Origin: CAYNNP01 sp964398215
GTDB taxonomy: Bacteria > Planctomycetota > Planctomycetia > Pirellulales > Pirellulaceae
Reading direction: 5' to 3'
Length of the DNA: 55,956 nucleotides
Assembly (NCBI GenBank): GCA_964398215.1
Contig: CAYNNP010000012.1
Coordinates: 1 to 55,956 of the forward strand
The notes beneath the pieces were generated by a model that was not told the DNA's origin, did no database searches, and saw only the letters and a list, made by a program, of their open reading frames with translations. Made by a program: the position numbers and the translations under genes. Of the stretch, positions 8,357-16,930 are shown one piece after another; position 1 is the stretch's first letter; each line of letters begins with the position of its first letter.

Positions 8357-10349
8357 TGAAGCAATTTTGCATCCACGTTTTTATATCCGAAGCAACCGAT
8401 CGACTACCTAGTTTGGCAGATCCGTGGCAGCGTTGACCGACCCAAAGCAAAAGATCCTGGGGTGGAACATCCGGCAATGGGCAGAGCACGCGATAGGCAG
8501 ATGTCTGTATGACGCCGTTCTGTGCTTGCACAATCGATGAAACGCTTTGGATTTCTGTTTCAATCACATGGGTTGGATCTGAATGCAAGCTTACTCGAAC
8601 AACGGTCCCATGACGTACTTGGGATCGATTCTTTGCATCCAAAACCAGTGTTGCTTGGAGTTGCCCGTTCTTTGCAATTTCGCAAATGGGTCGTCCGGTG
8701 ATGGCTTCCTTGCCATTTAATTCAGCCAAAGTGCTGGGGGCTGAATCGCCGACAGCGGGAATAAGAAAGCCGTCGGAGGGTGCTGTGATTTTGCTCATGC
8801 TGAGTCGTTGCTGCACCCCATCTAGCTGGGAAGCGATCGAATCACAGGCCGCTTGTAAAACGTCCCAGTGCTTGGTCACATCGGGCCGAGCCTGCGAGGA
8901 AGTTGCCAGAGCCTGTCGATGAGAATTTTCCAGGCGGATTTTTGCCATCCGCAAATCAGCTTGCAGCGACAGTTGTTCCAGCCGGACGGATTCGTCCGCC
9001 AACTGCATAAGACTCTGAGCTTCGGATACTTGGTCGCCAAATTCCAAAGACACGTCTTGGATCAAACCATTATTGGGAGCAAAGACGACAAGAGAATCGC
9101 GCGATTCGACTTGTCCTGCAAGTTTCTGATGTCGCGGGAAGGGAACAAACAAGAACGCGGCCATCAGTGCAGCGAACAGGCAAAGAGTTCCTGCGCGGCG
9201 CCATTTCGATACGGCAGCCCAGTGGTTTCTTCCGGTTAGCACTCCAGCGGCTTTTCCAATCGAACGTGCAACGATAGCGACCGCCGCAACAGCAAGTGCC
9301 AAGGATGCAAGTCCATGAAGTTGAAACCAACTTGCGGCGGTCACAACAAATGCTGCGATCGCCAACGTAACAAAGATCCTGTACACGCGACTCAGGAACC
9401 AGTAGATCGCTAGCAGCGCAGATCGCAAATCGAGGCGCTGGCGAATCGAATATCCGGCGCCAGCGAAACGGGAAATGACAACTGCGCGAAACGCGCTTAG
9501 TGATTCCGAACGGAGGTTTGTGCTGTCCATTAAGTCGCCCAGTACGTAATAGCCGTCATAGCGCATCAATGGGTTGGCATTGAATAGCAAGGTGCTAATG
9601 CTGCAAACGAGCATGATGTTTAGTGCAGCAAGCCGAGTTGTCGGGTCAACCGACGACATCCAAACGATTCCGGCAATCGACGCCACGATCAGTTCGATAT
9701 AAATCCCAGCGAGCATCACGGCGATACGCTTGGTCGTTGACGATTGTCGCCAAACGTCGGTCACATCACAGTAGGGACATGGGAATCCACAGAACAAATA
9801 GACGCCAACGTTCCCGCATCGCGAGTTGATTCGCCGGCACATGACGGCGTGCCCCAGTTCGTGCAAGGCTTTGGTCACTACAAAACAAATTCCAAACGCG
9901 ATTACACTTTGTGAATTCAGGTAGGCGGACACACCGCGCAAATCGACGACCAGTTGGCTTGAGCGGGCAAGCACCATGACCGCCACGGTCAGCATTGTGA
10001 TGCACCAAAAGCAAATTGCTGCTGGCGCGAATAACACGCCAGTTCGCGGCGCCAGCCAATTGGCTATGTTATCGATCGATCCGATCGGGATGCGAATCGC
10101 GAGCAACGAGAATCGGCGTTTGGAAGCAGCTGTTCTTTCGCGAAGCAACCCAGCGGTGCGAGCTTGCTGGGCGAGATCCTGGTCATAGGGTTCATCACTG
10201 CAAAGCTGGTTCCAAATCTGTTCAGAGACGCGCGTGAATCGGCCAGCAATTTCATCGATAACAATGCGATAGAACCGCTTGCGAGAACGAATCTGAACGG
10301 AGGTCAGGTCGCTACGCAGACGCGGGCTGATCGCTGGTGAATTTTTCAT
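8349..10349 (-). CDS. M50-type membrane metallopeptidase fused to HlyD-like adaptor
   Basis: A 666-residue fusion. Residues about 15-70 look like a PqqD-like peptide-binding domain. Residues 105-400 form a multi-pass membrane peptidase of the M50/YydH type: zinc motif HELGHA (163-168) inside a helix, a Cys-rich CGFPCPYCDVTDVW (187-200) and the third-ligand motif NPLMRYDGYY (259-268). After a last helix (about 388-404), residues 409-455 form a biotinyl-lipoyl half-motif and 455-540 a coiled coil, as in periplasmic adaptor proteins, with a C-terminal beta-barrel part. Relatives act in export or processing of peptides. It lies 30 bp after the HlyD gene and overlaps the GGQ gene, forming one operon. 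No ABC ATPase is nearby. Domain calls are strong, substrate unknown. Confidence 0.85.
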   Translation of the reverse strand: MKNSPAISPRLRSDLTSVQIRSRKRFYRIVIDEIAGRFTRVSEQIWNQLCSDEPYDQDLAQQARTAGLLRERTAASKRRFSLLAIRIPIGSIDNIANWLAPRTGVLFAPAAICFWCITMLTVAVMVLARSSQLVVDLRGVSAYLNSQSVIAFGICFVVTKALHELGHAVMCRRINSRCGNVGVYLFCGFPCPYCDVTDVWRQSSTTKRIAVMLAGIYIELIVASIAGIVWMSSVDPTTRLAALNIMLVCSISTLLFNANPLMRYDGYYVLGDLMDSTNLRSESLSAFRAVVISRFAGAGYSIRQRLDLRSALLAIYWFLSRVYRIFVTLAIAAFVVTAASWFQLHGLASLALAVAAVAIVARSIGKAAGVLTGRNHWAAVSKWRRAGTLCLFAALMAAFLFVPFPRHQKLAGQVESRDSLVVFAPNNGLIQDVSLEFGDQVSEAQSLMQLADESVRLEQLSLQADLRMAKIRLENSHRQALATSSQARPDVTKHWDVLQAACDSIASQLDGVQQRLSMSKITAPSDGFLIPAVGDSAPSTLAELNGKEAITGRPICEIAKNGQLQATLVLDAKNRSQVRHGTVVRVSLHSDPTHVIETEIQSVSSIVQAQNGVIQTSAYRVLCPLPDVPPQDLLLWVGQRCHGSAKLGSRSVASDIKTWMQNCFNG

Positions 10350-10379
10350 GCCGTAGCGCAGTTCCGATCGCTTTCAAAT

Positions 10380-11285
10380 CTAGCGTTTGAGACGCATGTT
10401 TACATTTGTGCCTGGGACCAGACGCCACTGGGTTGGGTTGTCTTTGCGGCGTTGGTTGACCACTTCTGCGTGAAGCCGAAAACGCTCTCCCGGCAAGACC
10501 TGCGGGTCTGTCGAAAGAACGGTGCCCAAAAGAGTTTGCTGGCGTTTTTCGTCATCAGTCCAGTGAACCGTGACCGCCATTCCTTTACATTCGCTGGGAG
10601 AAATGTCGCCGATTTCTGCTAATGCGTGAATATGAAGCTTGTCCAATTGAGCAACCGTCGCGATTGGTTCTCCGCGTTCGATCCATTCACCATTCTCGCG
10701 ATTCAGATTCAGTACCACGCCTTCGATTGGTGATTCCATGTGAAGATTGCGAAGCTGGTCATCAATCGTCGACAGTTCGGACTCACGCAACGCCACTTCG
10801 ACTTGTTGCCTACGCATATCCCTCGACGCCTGCGCGACTTCCAGATGCCCGCGTTCGACGGCTAGGCGAAGTTTCCGAAGTTGGCTTTGTGGTATCGCAC
10901 CTTTGACATCGGCTTGGATGTTGCGACTGGTTTCGAGTTCGGCCTCTGCTTCCGCCAAGGAGGTTTCTGCATAGCGCAAACCCAGATTGTCAATCGCGTC
11001 GTCCTTGGCTGCTTGCAATCGAAGTGTTGCTGCACTGCGCCGGATCAGCAAACTGCGATCGTCCAATTTAGCAATTCGGTCGTTAGTCACCACGCTCTGA
11101 TTGACTTTCACCGAAAGACCGACGATTCGCCCACTGGCAAGCGCCGGAACTCTCACTTCGCGTGCAAATTGCACGACGCAATCATGTAGCTGGATGTCTT
11201 GACCGGTTGCTTGATCTGTTGCCCCAAAGGAGACCACGCAGAGGAATAACAACAAATGGGGGCTTTGTCTTTTGGCAAAATTCAA
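10380..11285 (-). CDS. Periplasmic HlyD-family adaptor
   Basis: A 301-residue membrane-fusion protein. A signal peptide (LLLFLCVVSFGATDQATG) sends it to the periplasm; there is no lipobox. Residues 40-75 form the first lipoyl half (VPALASGRIVGLSVKVNQSV), about 80-180 an alpha-helical coiled coil, then the second lipoyl half (MESPIEGVVLNLNRENGEWIERGEPI) and a beta-barrel domain. The start is TTG at 11283-11285, sharing TTGA with the stop of the preceding GAF-HlyD gene, which implies translational coupling. It probably bridges inner-membrane components encoded by the flanking genes; no outer-membrane TolC gene is present in the window. Confidence 0.85.
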   Translation of the reverse strand: MNFAKRQSPHLLLFLCVVSFGATDQATGQDIQLHDCVVQFAREVRVPALASGRIVGLSVKVNQSVVTNDRIAKLDDRSLLIRRSAATLRLQAAKDDAIDNLGLRYAETSLAEAEAELETSRNIQADVKGAIPQSQLRKLRLAVERGHLEVAQASRDMRRQQVEVALRESELSTIDDQLRNLHMESPIEGVVLNLNRENGEWIERGEPIATVAQLDKLHIHALAEIGDISPSECKGMAVTVHWTDDEKRQQTLLGTVLSTDPQVLPGERFRLHAEVVNQRRKDNPTQWRLVPGTNVNMRLKR

Positions 11286-13378
11286 CTTTCATTCTCCAGC
11301 AACACCGATTCACTCGCAGGCCCTACGTACATTCGATAGGTGCCTTGCAGGTTTCGGATCAAATCTTGAAACAGCAAATAGCCAGCCGCTGCGTGACCGC
11401 AGCGAAATGCGACGCGAACAGGCGCGCCAGTTTTGGATTCATATTCGCCCCGTATGTCTTCAACCGTCCAGGCTTCGCGTTGCAATCGCAACAGCGCGGC
11501 TGTGGACGCCGTAGTGTTTTCATCTTCCGCGGTCGATGGCCCAAGACGCAGCAAACTGGCATGCCAGTTTTGATTGGGTTCTGCGTCCAAGCTAACCAGT
11601 GCACTGAAGTCTTTGTCGCCGCGTGCCGTCTTGACGTGGTTCAGTCGATTTTGCGGAATACGTGCTTCCACAATCCAGTCAGAATTCTGCGCAACAATGT
11701 GAAGTAGATGATCGCCACGTCGAAGCGGCCGGCCAGCAAGCCTTTCGTGCAACCGCCAGCCATCAACCGTACCGTTGCGGTCCGAACGAATCACCAAAGA
11801 GCTTTGGATCTCGTTGAGCAACGCTAGCTGACTGTCAATCGACGCGGTTTCTTCTTTTGCCAACTGCAACTGGCCTTCGATCTGTGTGACTTGTTCGCGC
11901 CGATCACCTTGAGCTTCAATCAAGGATGTATTCAGCCGGTCCGCTTGCTGCAGAAGTACCGACTTGCGTCCAACCAACTGAGTGATTTTTCGAGTCAATT
12001 CCGGATCATCAAGCGTGATCAACGGCGTGCCAGCGGTCACGTTTTGTCCGTGATCGACGTGGACCATCCGGGCGATTGCATCTCGTGGAACACTCAGCGA
12101 TTGCCGCTCGGCCGGACGAACGATACCCGTACCGTTGACAACGATGGGCATTGGAAAGAACACCAGCAACAGCAAAGCGGTTCCCAAAAGCATGATGGTT
12201 ATCGGACGGGCGTATCGCTTTCCGCGATTGCGAACCGAAGGGGAAAGCGACGATAGCATTCGCATGCCGGGAATCGATTCCAATCGCCCAGCATGTTTCA
12301 AGGCCATGTCGGCATGAGTAACGAAACGCGCCAGTTCGCTTGCGTAGGTTTCCGAAATGCCTTCGCGTCGTCGATCTCGTAAACCGACAACGCGAATTGC
12401 GCCAGCTCCGTCGGGAGCCACAACTAGCCCATGCGTCAGATTGCTTTCAGCTGCATCAATGCGTAGTTGTGTCACGCAACCAGAGCCGATCGAATTTTCT
12501 GCGGCCATCTGAAGTCGATTGGCTGCGGGCGAGTTGTGATCGATCTCATTGACATGGTTCGCTGCTACCAATCGAGCAGTTCCGCTGTTGATGTAGCAGA
12601 CTGCGGCTTGATCCAGGTCAAACACTTCCGCTGCTAAATCCGCTGTGATAGCTTCGATGCGTTCCGACGACACAGGCTGATGGAGCCTGAGTACGGCATC
12701 ATCAACGCGTCGGACAAGTTCTTGTTTTGCAAAGAGTTCTCGGAGCTGCGTTGCCCTCACAAACTCGCCAGCCAAGTCCGCCATTTGAACTGAAAACCGC
12801 AAGAAGCCGCGTTGTGTCGTTACGCCTGCCCCTGCATCCAAGAATACTTGCAGCACAAACTTTTCTGCTGCTGTTTGCTCGGATTCGATGGGCACAATCG
12901 CAACAGGAAATTCTGTTGGATTGAGGACTGAGTCTTCGTGTGTCGCACCAACGGTTGGCGGTACAACGGCTGGCTGCCCGTCGGCAACAATTGTTCGCAG
13001 TAAGTTTTGTTGAACTGATTTCGATTCCGGTGCGATGGAATCTGCACGGCACGCACCAATCGAGACGAGCGGTGTGAATTGTTCGTTGCTGCGATCGAAT
13101 TGCCATATCGTGACACCCTGTCCGGCCATGGCGCGTTGGACGCGGTCAGCGAACAATGCAAAAAACTTTTGGACGGGTTGTACCTGCTTGGCTGCGACAG
13201 CAATTTCGCGAATGATTGCTGTGATTTCTCGACTCGTCGCTTGGACCAAAGCGTCTGATGGTTGCGACGGTCTTGAGCGCGCAGCAGGCGCCGAATTCGC
13301 ACTTGGCAAACTTGGGTGAAAGACGAATGGCTGATTTGACGGGGTTGTGGTCAAGCGTCCATGCCTGCTGTAAACCAA
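11282..13378 (-). CDS. GAF-domain and HlyD-family adaptor fusion
   Basis: A 698-residue protein. Residues about 60-210 and 225-365 are two GAF-like regions in the cytoplasm, one membrane helix lies at 392-411, and the rest is a periplasmic adaptor: lipoyl half (LSVPRDAIARMVHVDHGQNVTAG), coiled coil (about 460-530), second half (IRSDRNGTVDGW) and a C-terminal barrel. A sensory GAF region on an efflux adaptor suggests that export is tuned by a cytoplasmic ligand, which is inference. It is first in the operon with the HlyD and M50-HlyD genes. The start is uncertain: TTG at 13378 gives the longest product and a TTG at residue 9 is an alternative. It diverges from the M28 enzyme with 163 bp between. 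Confidence 0.8.
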   Translation of the reverse strand: MVYSRHGRLTTTPSNQPFVFHPSLPSANSAPAARSRPSQPSDALVQATSREITAIIREIAVAAKQVQPVQKFFALFADRVQRAMAGQGVTIWQFDRSNEQFTPLVSIGACRADSIAPESKSVQQNLLRTIVADGQPAVVPPTVGATHEDSVLNPTEFPVAIVPIESEQTAAEKFVLQVFLDAGAGVTTQRGFLRFSVQMADLAGEFVRATQLRELFAKQELVRRVDDAVLRLHQPVSSERIEAITADLAAEVFDLDQAAVCYINSGTARLVAANHVNEIDHNSPAANRLQMAAENSIGSGCVTQLRIDAAESNLTHGLVVAPDGAGAIRVVGLRDRRREGISETYASELARFVTHADMALKHAGRLESIPGMRMLSSLSPSVRNRGKRYARPITIMLLGTALLLLVFFPMPIVVNGTGIVRPAERQSLSVPRDAIARMVHVDHGQNVTAGTPLITLDDPELTRKITQLVGRKSVLLQQADRLNTSLIEAQGDRREQVTQIEGQLQLAKEETASIDSQLALLNEIQSSLVIRSDRNGTVDGWRLHERLAGRPLRRGDHLLHIVAQNSDWIVEARIPQNRLNHVKTARGDKDFSALVSLDAEPNQNWHASLLRLGPSTAEDENTTASTAALLRLQREAWTVEDIRGEYESKTGAPVRVAFRCGHAAAGYLLFQDLIRNLQGTYRMYVGPASESVLLENES

Positions 13379-13541
13379 CTCTTGACGTTCGGAAATGTCT
13401 CGAATCGGGAAGAACCTTCCGTTTCAGCCTCTTCGATATCAAATCCGGTTGGCCGTGGACAACGCCGTTTAATGCAAATTTGACCATGCTGAACAATAAA
13501 CACGCATTCCCGTAGCCGGAACGATTCGCAACAATGGATTG

Positions 13542-14702
13542 ATGTCAAAAACAATGAAAGCTAAGCGACGGCGTACCACGATCCTCCCAGAAAATCAGAC
13601 CGACAGTTTGGGCGAGGATCTGCTGAATGATGATCACGACAGCGCGCTACCTGATTCACTGCCGCCAAGCGAGGAAGTTTTGAAAACCGAAGAAGACGTT
13701 GTGTCCAAAGAACCCAAGTCATTTCTTTTGCCTGGAATTGTGATCACATTTCTGATCGCGATCGCAGTATTGGTGATTGCGAACACCGATTGGTTCCGTC
13801 GTGGCCCAGCTCAGTCCCCGGCTTCCAGTCCGATTCCCGCCAGGTACAGCGGCGAACGGTCATTCAAATACCTGAAGGCTTTGTGCGATTTTGGTCCGCG
13901 ACCTTCGGGTTCCGCTGCGATGTCTGAACAGCAAAATGCGCTGAAAGACTTTTTCACCAAGGCAGGCGCGACGGTCCAAATGCAATCGTTTCAAATCCGA
14001 CATCCTCAGGACGGATCCAATGTGACCCTGTCAAATTTGATCGCCAGCTTTAACTTGAAAGCGGCTAAGAGATTTTTGGTCTGTGCCCATTACGACACGC
14101 GGCCGTTCCCAGATCGAGACGCGACCAATCCGACCGGAGTTTTTGTGGGAGCAAACGACGGCGCGAGCGGCACCGCTGGGTTAATGGAGCTGGCAAATCA
14201 GATGGGGGATTTGCCTGCAGATGTGGGCGTGGACTTGGTGATGTTCGACGGCGAAGAATTTGTATTCCAACAGGGGCGTGATGATTACTTTTTGGGATCT
14301 ACGTTTTTCGCAAAAAAATATGCGCAAGCACCTCCGACAACCGCTTACCAAGCGGGGATTTTACTGGACATGATCGGCGACAAAGAACTGACGCTGTATT
14401 ACGAACGAAACAGTATGCGTTACGCGCGAAGTGTGGCAAAAAGCGTTTGGCGAACTGCAGATAAACTAGGCGTTCGTGCGTTCATTTCACGCAGTCGACG
14501 CGGCGCTATCGATGACGATCATATTCCACTGAATGAATTTGCAAAAATCCCAACGATTGATATCATCGATTTTGATTATCCACGAGCGGGCGTTGGGGCA
14601 CCGTCATACTGGCACACTGAGAAGGATGTGCCTGCGAACTGCAGCGGCGAATCCATTGCTGCGGTTGTTTGGGTTGTACACGAATGGATCAAGTCTCAAT
14701 AG
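13542..14702 (+). CDS. Membrane-anchored M28 peptidase / glutaminyl-cyclase-like enzyme
   Basis: A 386-residue protein with a charged cytoplasmic head, one membrane helix (about 62-80) and an exported catalytic domain. Metal-site motifs are in order: AHYDTRP (about 182-188), GANDGASG (about 203-210), FDGEEF (about 235-240), LDMIG, DDDHIPL and YWHTEKD. The pairing DDHIP...WHTEKD is closer to glutaminyl-peptide cyclotransferases than to ordinary aminopeptidases, so it may convert N-terminal Gln of exported peptides to pyroglutamate. A single-zinc aminopeptidase is the alternative. I chose ATG 13542 over the adjoining TTG 13539. It is divergent from the peptide-export-like operon and 43 bp upstream of a small membrane protein. 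Confidence 0.8.
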   Translation: MSKTMKAKRRRTTILPENQTDSLGEDLLNDDHDSALPDSLPPSEEVLKTEEDVVSKEPKSFLLPGIVITFLIAIAVLVIANTDWFRRGPAQSPASSPIPARYSGERSFKYLKALCDFGPRPSGSAAMSEQQNALKDFFTKAGATVQMQSFQIRHPQDGSNVTLSNLIASFNLKAAKRFLVCAHYDTRPFPDRDATNPTGVFVGANDGASGTAGLMELANQMGDLPADVGVDLVMFDGEEFVFQQGRDDYFLGSTFFAKKYAQAPPTTAYQAGILLDMIGDKELTLYYERNSMRYARSVAKSVWRTADKLGVRAFISRSRRGAIDDDHIPLNEFAKIPTIDIIDFDYPRAGVGAPSYWHTEKDVPANCSGESIAAVVWVVHEWIKSQ

Positions 14703-14745
14703 TTTCAATAGTTTCAGCACCGATTTTCAAATTTGATCTATCACG

Positions 14746-15150
14746 ATGTTTCTCAGCCAATTCCTGATCGCTTGCGCTCTGTTGTTCTTTGGCGGTTGGC
14801 TACATTGGAGTGAACGCCGCGGCTGGCCAGGCGAGAAATACGACAGCGATTTGGATCAAGTTTATCTGCGGCGTCGGGCTCGTTCGCGCAATCGTGTCAC
14901 CGTGATGTTCGTGATTTCAGGCATCCTGGTGCTTGTCAGTGCATTCGTGAGCACAGGAAAGCGGGATCCTGATGACAAATTTCCAGCGGCGTTTTTTGTG
15001 GCTGCGTGGACGATCGTTACATTTGTATTGATGGTGATTCTGATCCTGGCGATGATCGATGTCGTGCGGACACAGAATTACGAAAAGCACAAACGGAAAG
15101 AGATTCGCCAAACCACCTTTAAGAATACCGACTCGAATGAGATCGACTGA
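14746..15150 (+). CDS. Small membrane protein, unknown
   Basis: A 134-residue protein with three predicted membrane helices (about 3-20, 50-66 and 80-103) and a highly charged C-terminal tail (QNYEKHKRKEIRQ). The loop after the first helix is basic (YLRRRARSRNR). No family recognised. It starts 43 bp after the M28-type enzyme on the same strand and is probably co-transcribed with it. Confidence 0.7.
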   Translation: MFLSQFLIACALLFFGGWLHWSERRGWPGEKYDSDLDQVYLRRRARSRNRVTVMFVISGILVLVSAFVSTGKRDPDDKFPAAFFVAAWTIVTFVLMVILILAMIDVVRTQNYEKHKRKEIRQTTFKNTDSNEID

Positions 15151-15216
15151 GTCCTGATTCTTTGCTTACTGCAAACCGGACTCAGCCCAGGGCAACCGTC
15201 AGACGTGCAGCGGTCT

Positions 15217-16434
15217 CTACTGCTCAAACGCGTTAGCCTGTTGGATTTTGTCACGCGCTTCATCAGCCCACATGCTTTCAGGGCTCAATTCGACGAAACG
15301 TTTCCAGTGAACCATCGCACGGTCTGGGAGCCCCGTCTGTTCCAGCACTCTAGCAAGATCAAAGTGCGCTTCGGCGTATTCCTCATGCAGCGAAATTGCA
15401 CCACGAAACGCTGCGATAGCGAGTGTCAACTGTCCGGTTTCAGCCAGGACATTACCGAGACTCGCACGGGCTTCGACGAACTCGGGATCCAGTTCAATAG
15501 CCGTGTAGTACCGCTCCCTCGCTGCGATGATTTCGCCGCTTCGGTATAGCAATTCGGCGATTTGAAAACTAATGTCAGCGCGGGCTCCATCGCGCGACAA
15601 GATTGCGTGATAAAAATCGATTGCAGTATCCAAGTCGCCTTCGTCTTCCGAAGCATAAGCAGCAGCAAGCAGATCATCCGCTGGACCGGGCTTGTCGTTT
15701 GCGATCGAAATGGAGATTGGTTCATCTGGATCTGATTCCGATTCAAGCTCTTCGATCAACTGATCTTCGATTGCATCAAAGTCAAACCGCATCTGCCCGC
15801 TGGGCTCCAAGAGTCCGCCGCCATCTCGCAGCAAGACGTGCTTGCCTTCGATCAAAATCGACAATTGGTCCAGCGGCCTGCGAATATGCGGAACCACTTC
15901 AACTAGATCAACCAACTTTTGTTCGATCGCCTTGCCGCTCGCACCCTTGGCGATCCAGCCCGCCAAACGTTTGGCCGTCGCCACTTCTTGATAATCAAAG
16001 TACGGCAGTTTATGGACTGTGCGGATTGGCGATATCAAACCAAGGCGATGCCAACGACGAATGACTCGAACCGAAACACCAAGCAGCGATGCCAGCATGG
16101 CCGGTGTGTGGTAACTGCGAATCGATTGCTCGACATCCACCAAGCCAAGACGTTCCCATAGATCCGTCTCGTGCAAAATTTCCAACTCACCTCGCGCGGC
16201 TTGCGCAAGCACCTGATCGCTTAACAATTGGGCTTCAGCAAGCGGGGGTTCGTCGGCCCCAATCACGACCCAGTCCAATTTCTTTGCATCAACCCCGACG
16301 ACCACGGCGCCGCGCGAGCGAATCAGATTGGTGGCCTCACGCCGATTCATGCTTCCCAATCGGCCCACAAAAGCAATTTGAGTACCATCAAGTCGATCGA
16401 GGCCTGACTGTGACGGAGGTGTTGCAGAAACCAT
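15217..16434 (-). CDS. BRCT, MerR-like HTH and TPR protein
   Basis: A 405-residue soluble protein with three parts. Residues about 15-95 are a BRCT domain (IAFVGRLGSMNRREATNLIRSRGAVVV...DWVVIGAD), a fold used in DNA repair and phosphopeptide binding. Residues 108-165 are a MerR-type winged helix (TPAMLASLLGVSVRVIRRWHRLGLISPI). An acidic linker follows, then at least three TPR units from about 262 to the end. This order is not that of classical MerR regulators, which have a ligand-binding C-terminus. It probably binds DNA and recruits partners through the TPRs. I chose the ATG at 16432-16434; the frame is open further to a TTG at 16476. Confidence 0.8.
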   Translation of the reverse strand: MVSATPPSQSGLDRLDGTQIAFVGRLGSMNRREATNLIRSRGAVVVGVDAKKLDWVVIGADEPPLAEAQLLSDQVLAQAARGELEILHETDLWERLGLVDVEQSIRSYHTPAMLASLLGVSVRVIRRWHRLGLISPIRTVHKLPYFDYQEVATAKRLAGWIAKGASGKAIEQKLVDLVEVVPHIRRPLDQLSILIEGKHVLLRDGGGLLEPSGQMRFDFDAIEDQLIEELESESDPDEPISISIANDKPGPADDLLAAAYASEDEGDLDTAIDFYHAILSRDGARADISFQIAELLYRSGEIIAARERYYTAIELDPEFVEARASLGNVLAETGQLTLAIAAFRGAISLHEEYAEAHFDLARVLEQTGLPDRAMVHWKRFVELSPESMWADEARDKIQQANAFEQ

Positions 16435-16520
16435 GAAGCTATGTGGATCGAGTCGCAACCGTCTCGGTTGCTGCAAAACGTCAATTATGTCGGTTTCGCT
16501 TCCAGTTGCGACGCTGATTC

Positions 16521-16739
16521 TTACGGACTGTTCACTTTTAGTTTCGACTTGACTTTTATGACACCCGACACCGACCTTACCGCTGCGATGGCAAGAGTTT
16601 TGTCCCCCATATTGGAAACGAGGCCATCGAGCTGAATGATCCCATTTCCAGAATCTTCAACGGTAATTGAATCAAGACCAAGGCGGTTGAGAGCGGATAG
16701 GACCCTGTTTTCGACCGGGTCACGGTTGATTTCTGTCAT
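16521..16739 (-). CDS. BON-domain protein
   Basis: A 72-residue protein that is essentially one BON domain: VENRVLSALNRLGLDSITVEDSGNGIIQLDGLVSNMGDKTLAIAAVRSVSGVIKVKSKLKV, with the conserved glycine after the third strand and the closing hydrophobic strand. BON domains bind membranes or small ligands and occur in osmotic-shock proteins such as OsmY. There is no signal peptide with the ATG at 16737-16739, so it may be cytoplasmic. It diverges from the kinase gene, with 191 bp between them. Confidence 0.8.
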   Translation of the reverse strand: MTEINRDPVENRVLSALNRLGLDSITVEDSGNGIIQLDGLVSNMGDKTLAIAAVRSVSGVIKVKSKLKVNSP

Positions 16740-16930
16740 TTGCGTTCGTGCAAAATAGTATGTTGAGGTAAAATTTAAGTGCCTCAAGTGCATTTTCCGG
16801 ACTGCACAAAAGCGCAATCTAACAGAGGTCGTGATGCATTTCAATTCCCACCATCAATGTTTGCCTGCGGACTTTCGTGCAGACGGCAAAAGACGCCGTG
16901 AACCAACCGCCGAAGTAAAAAGGAGTTGAT

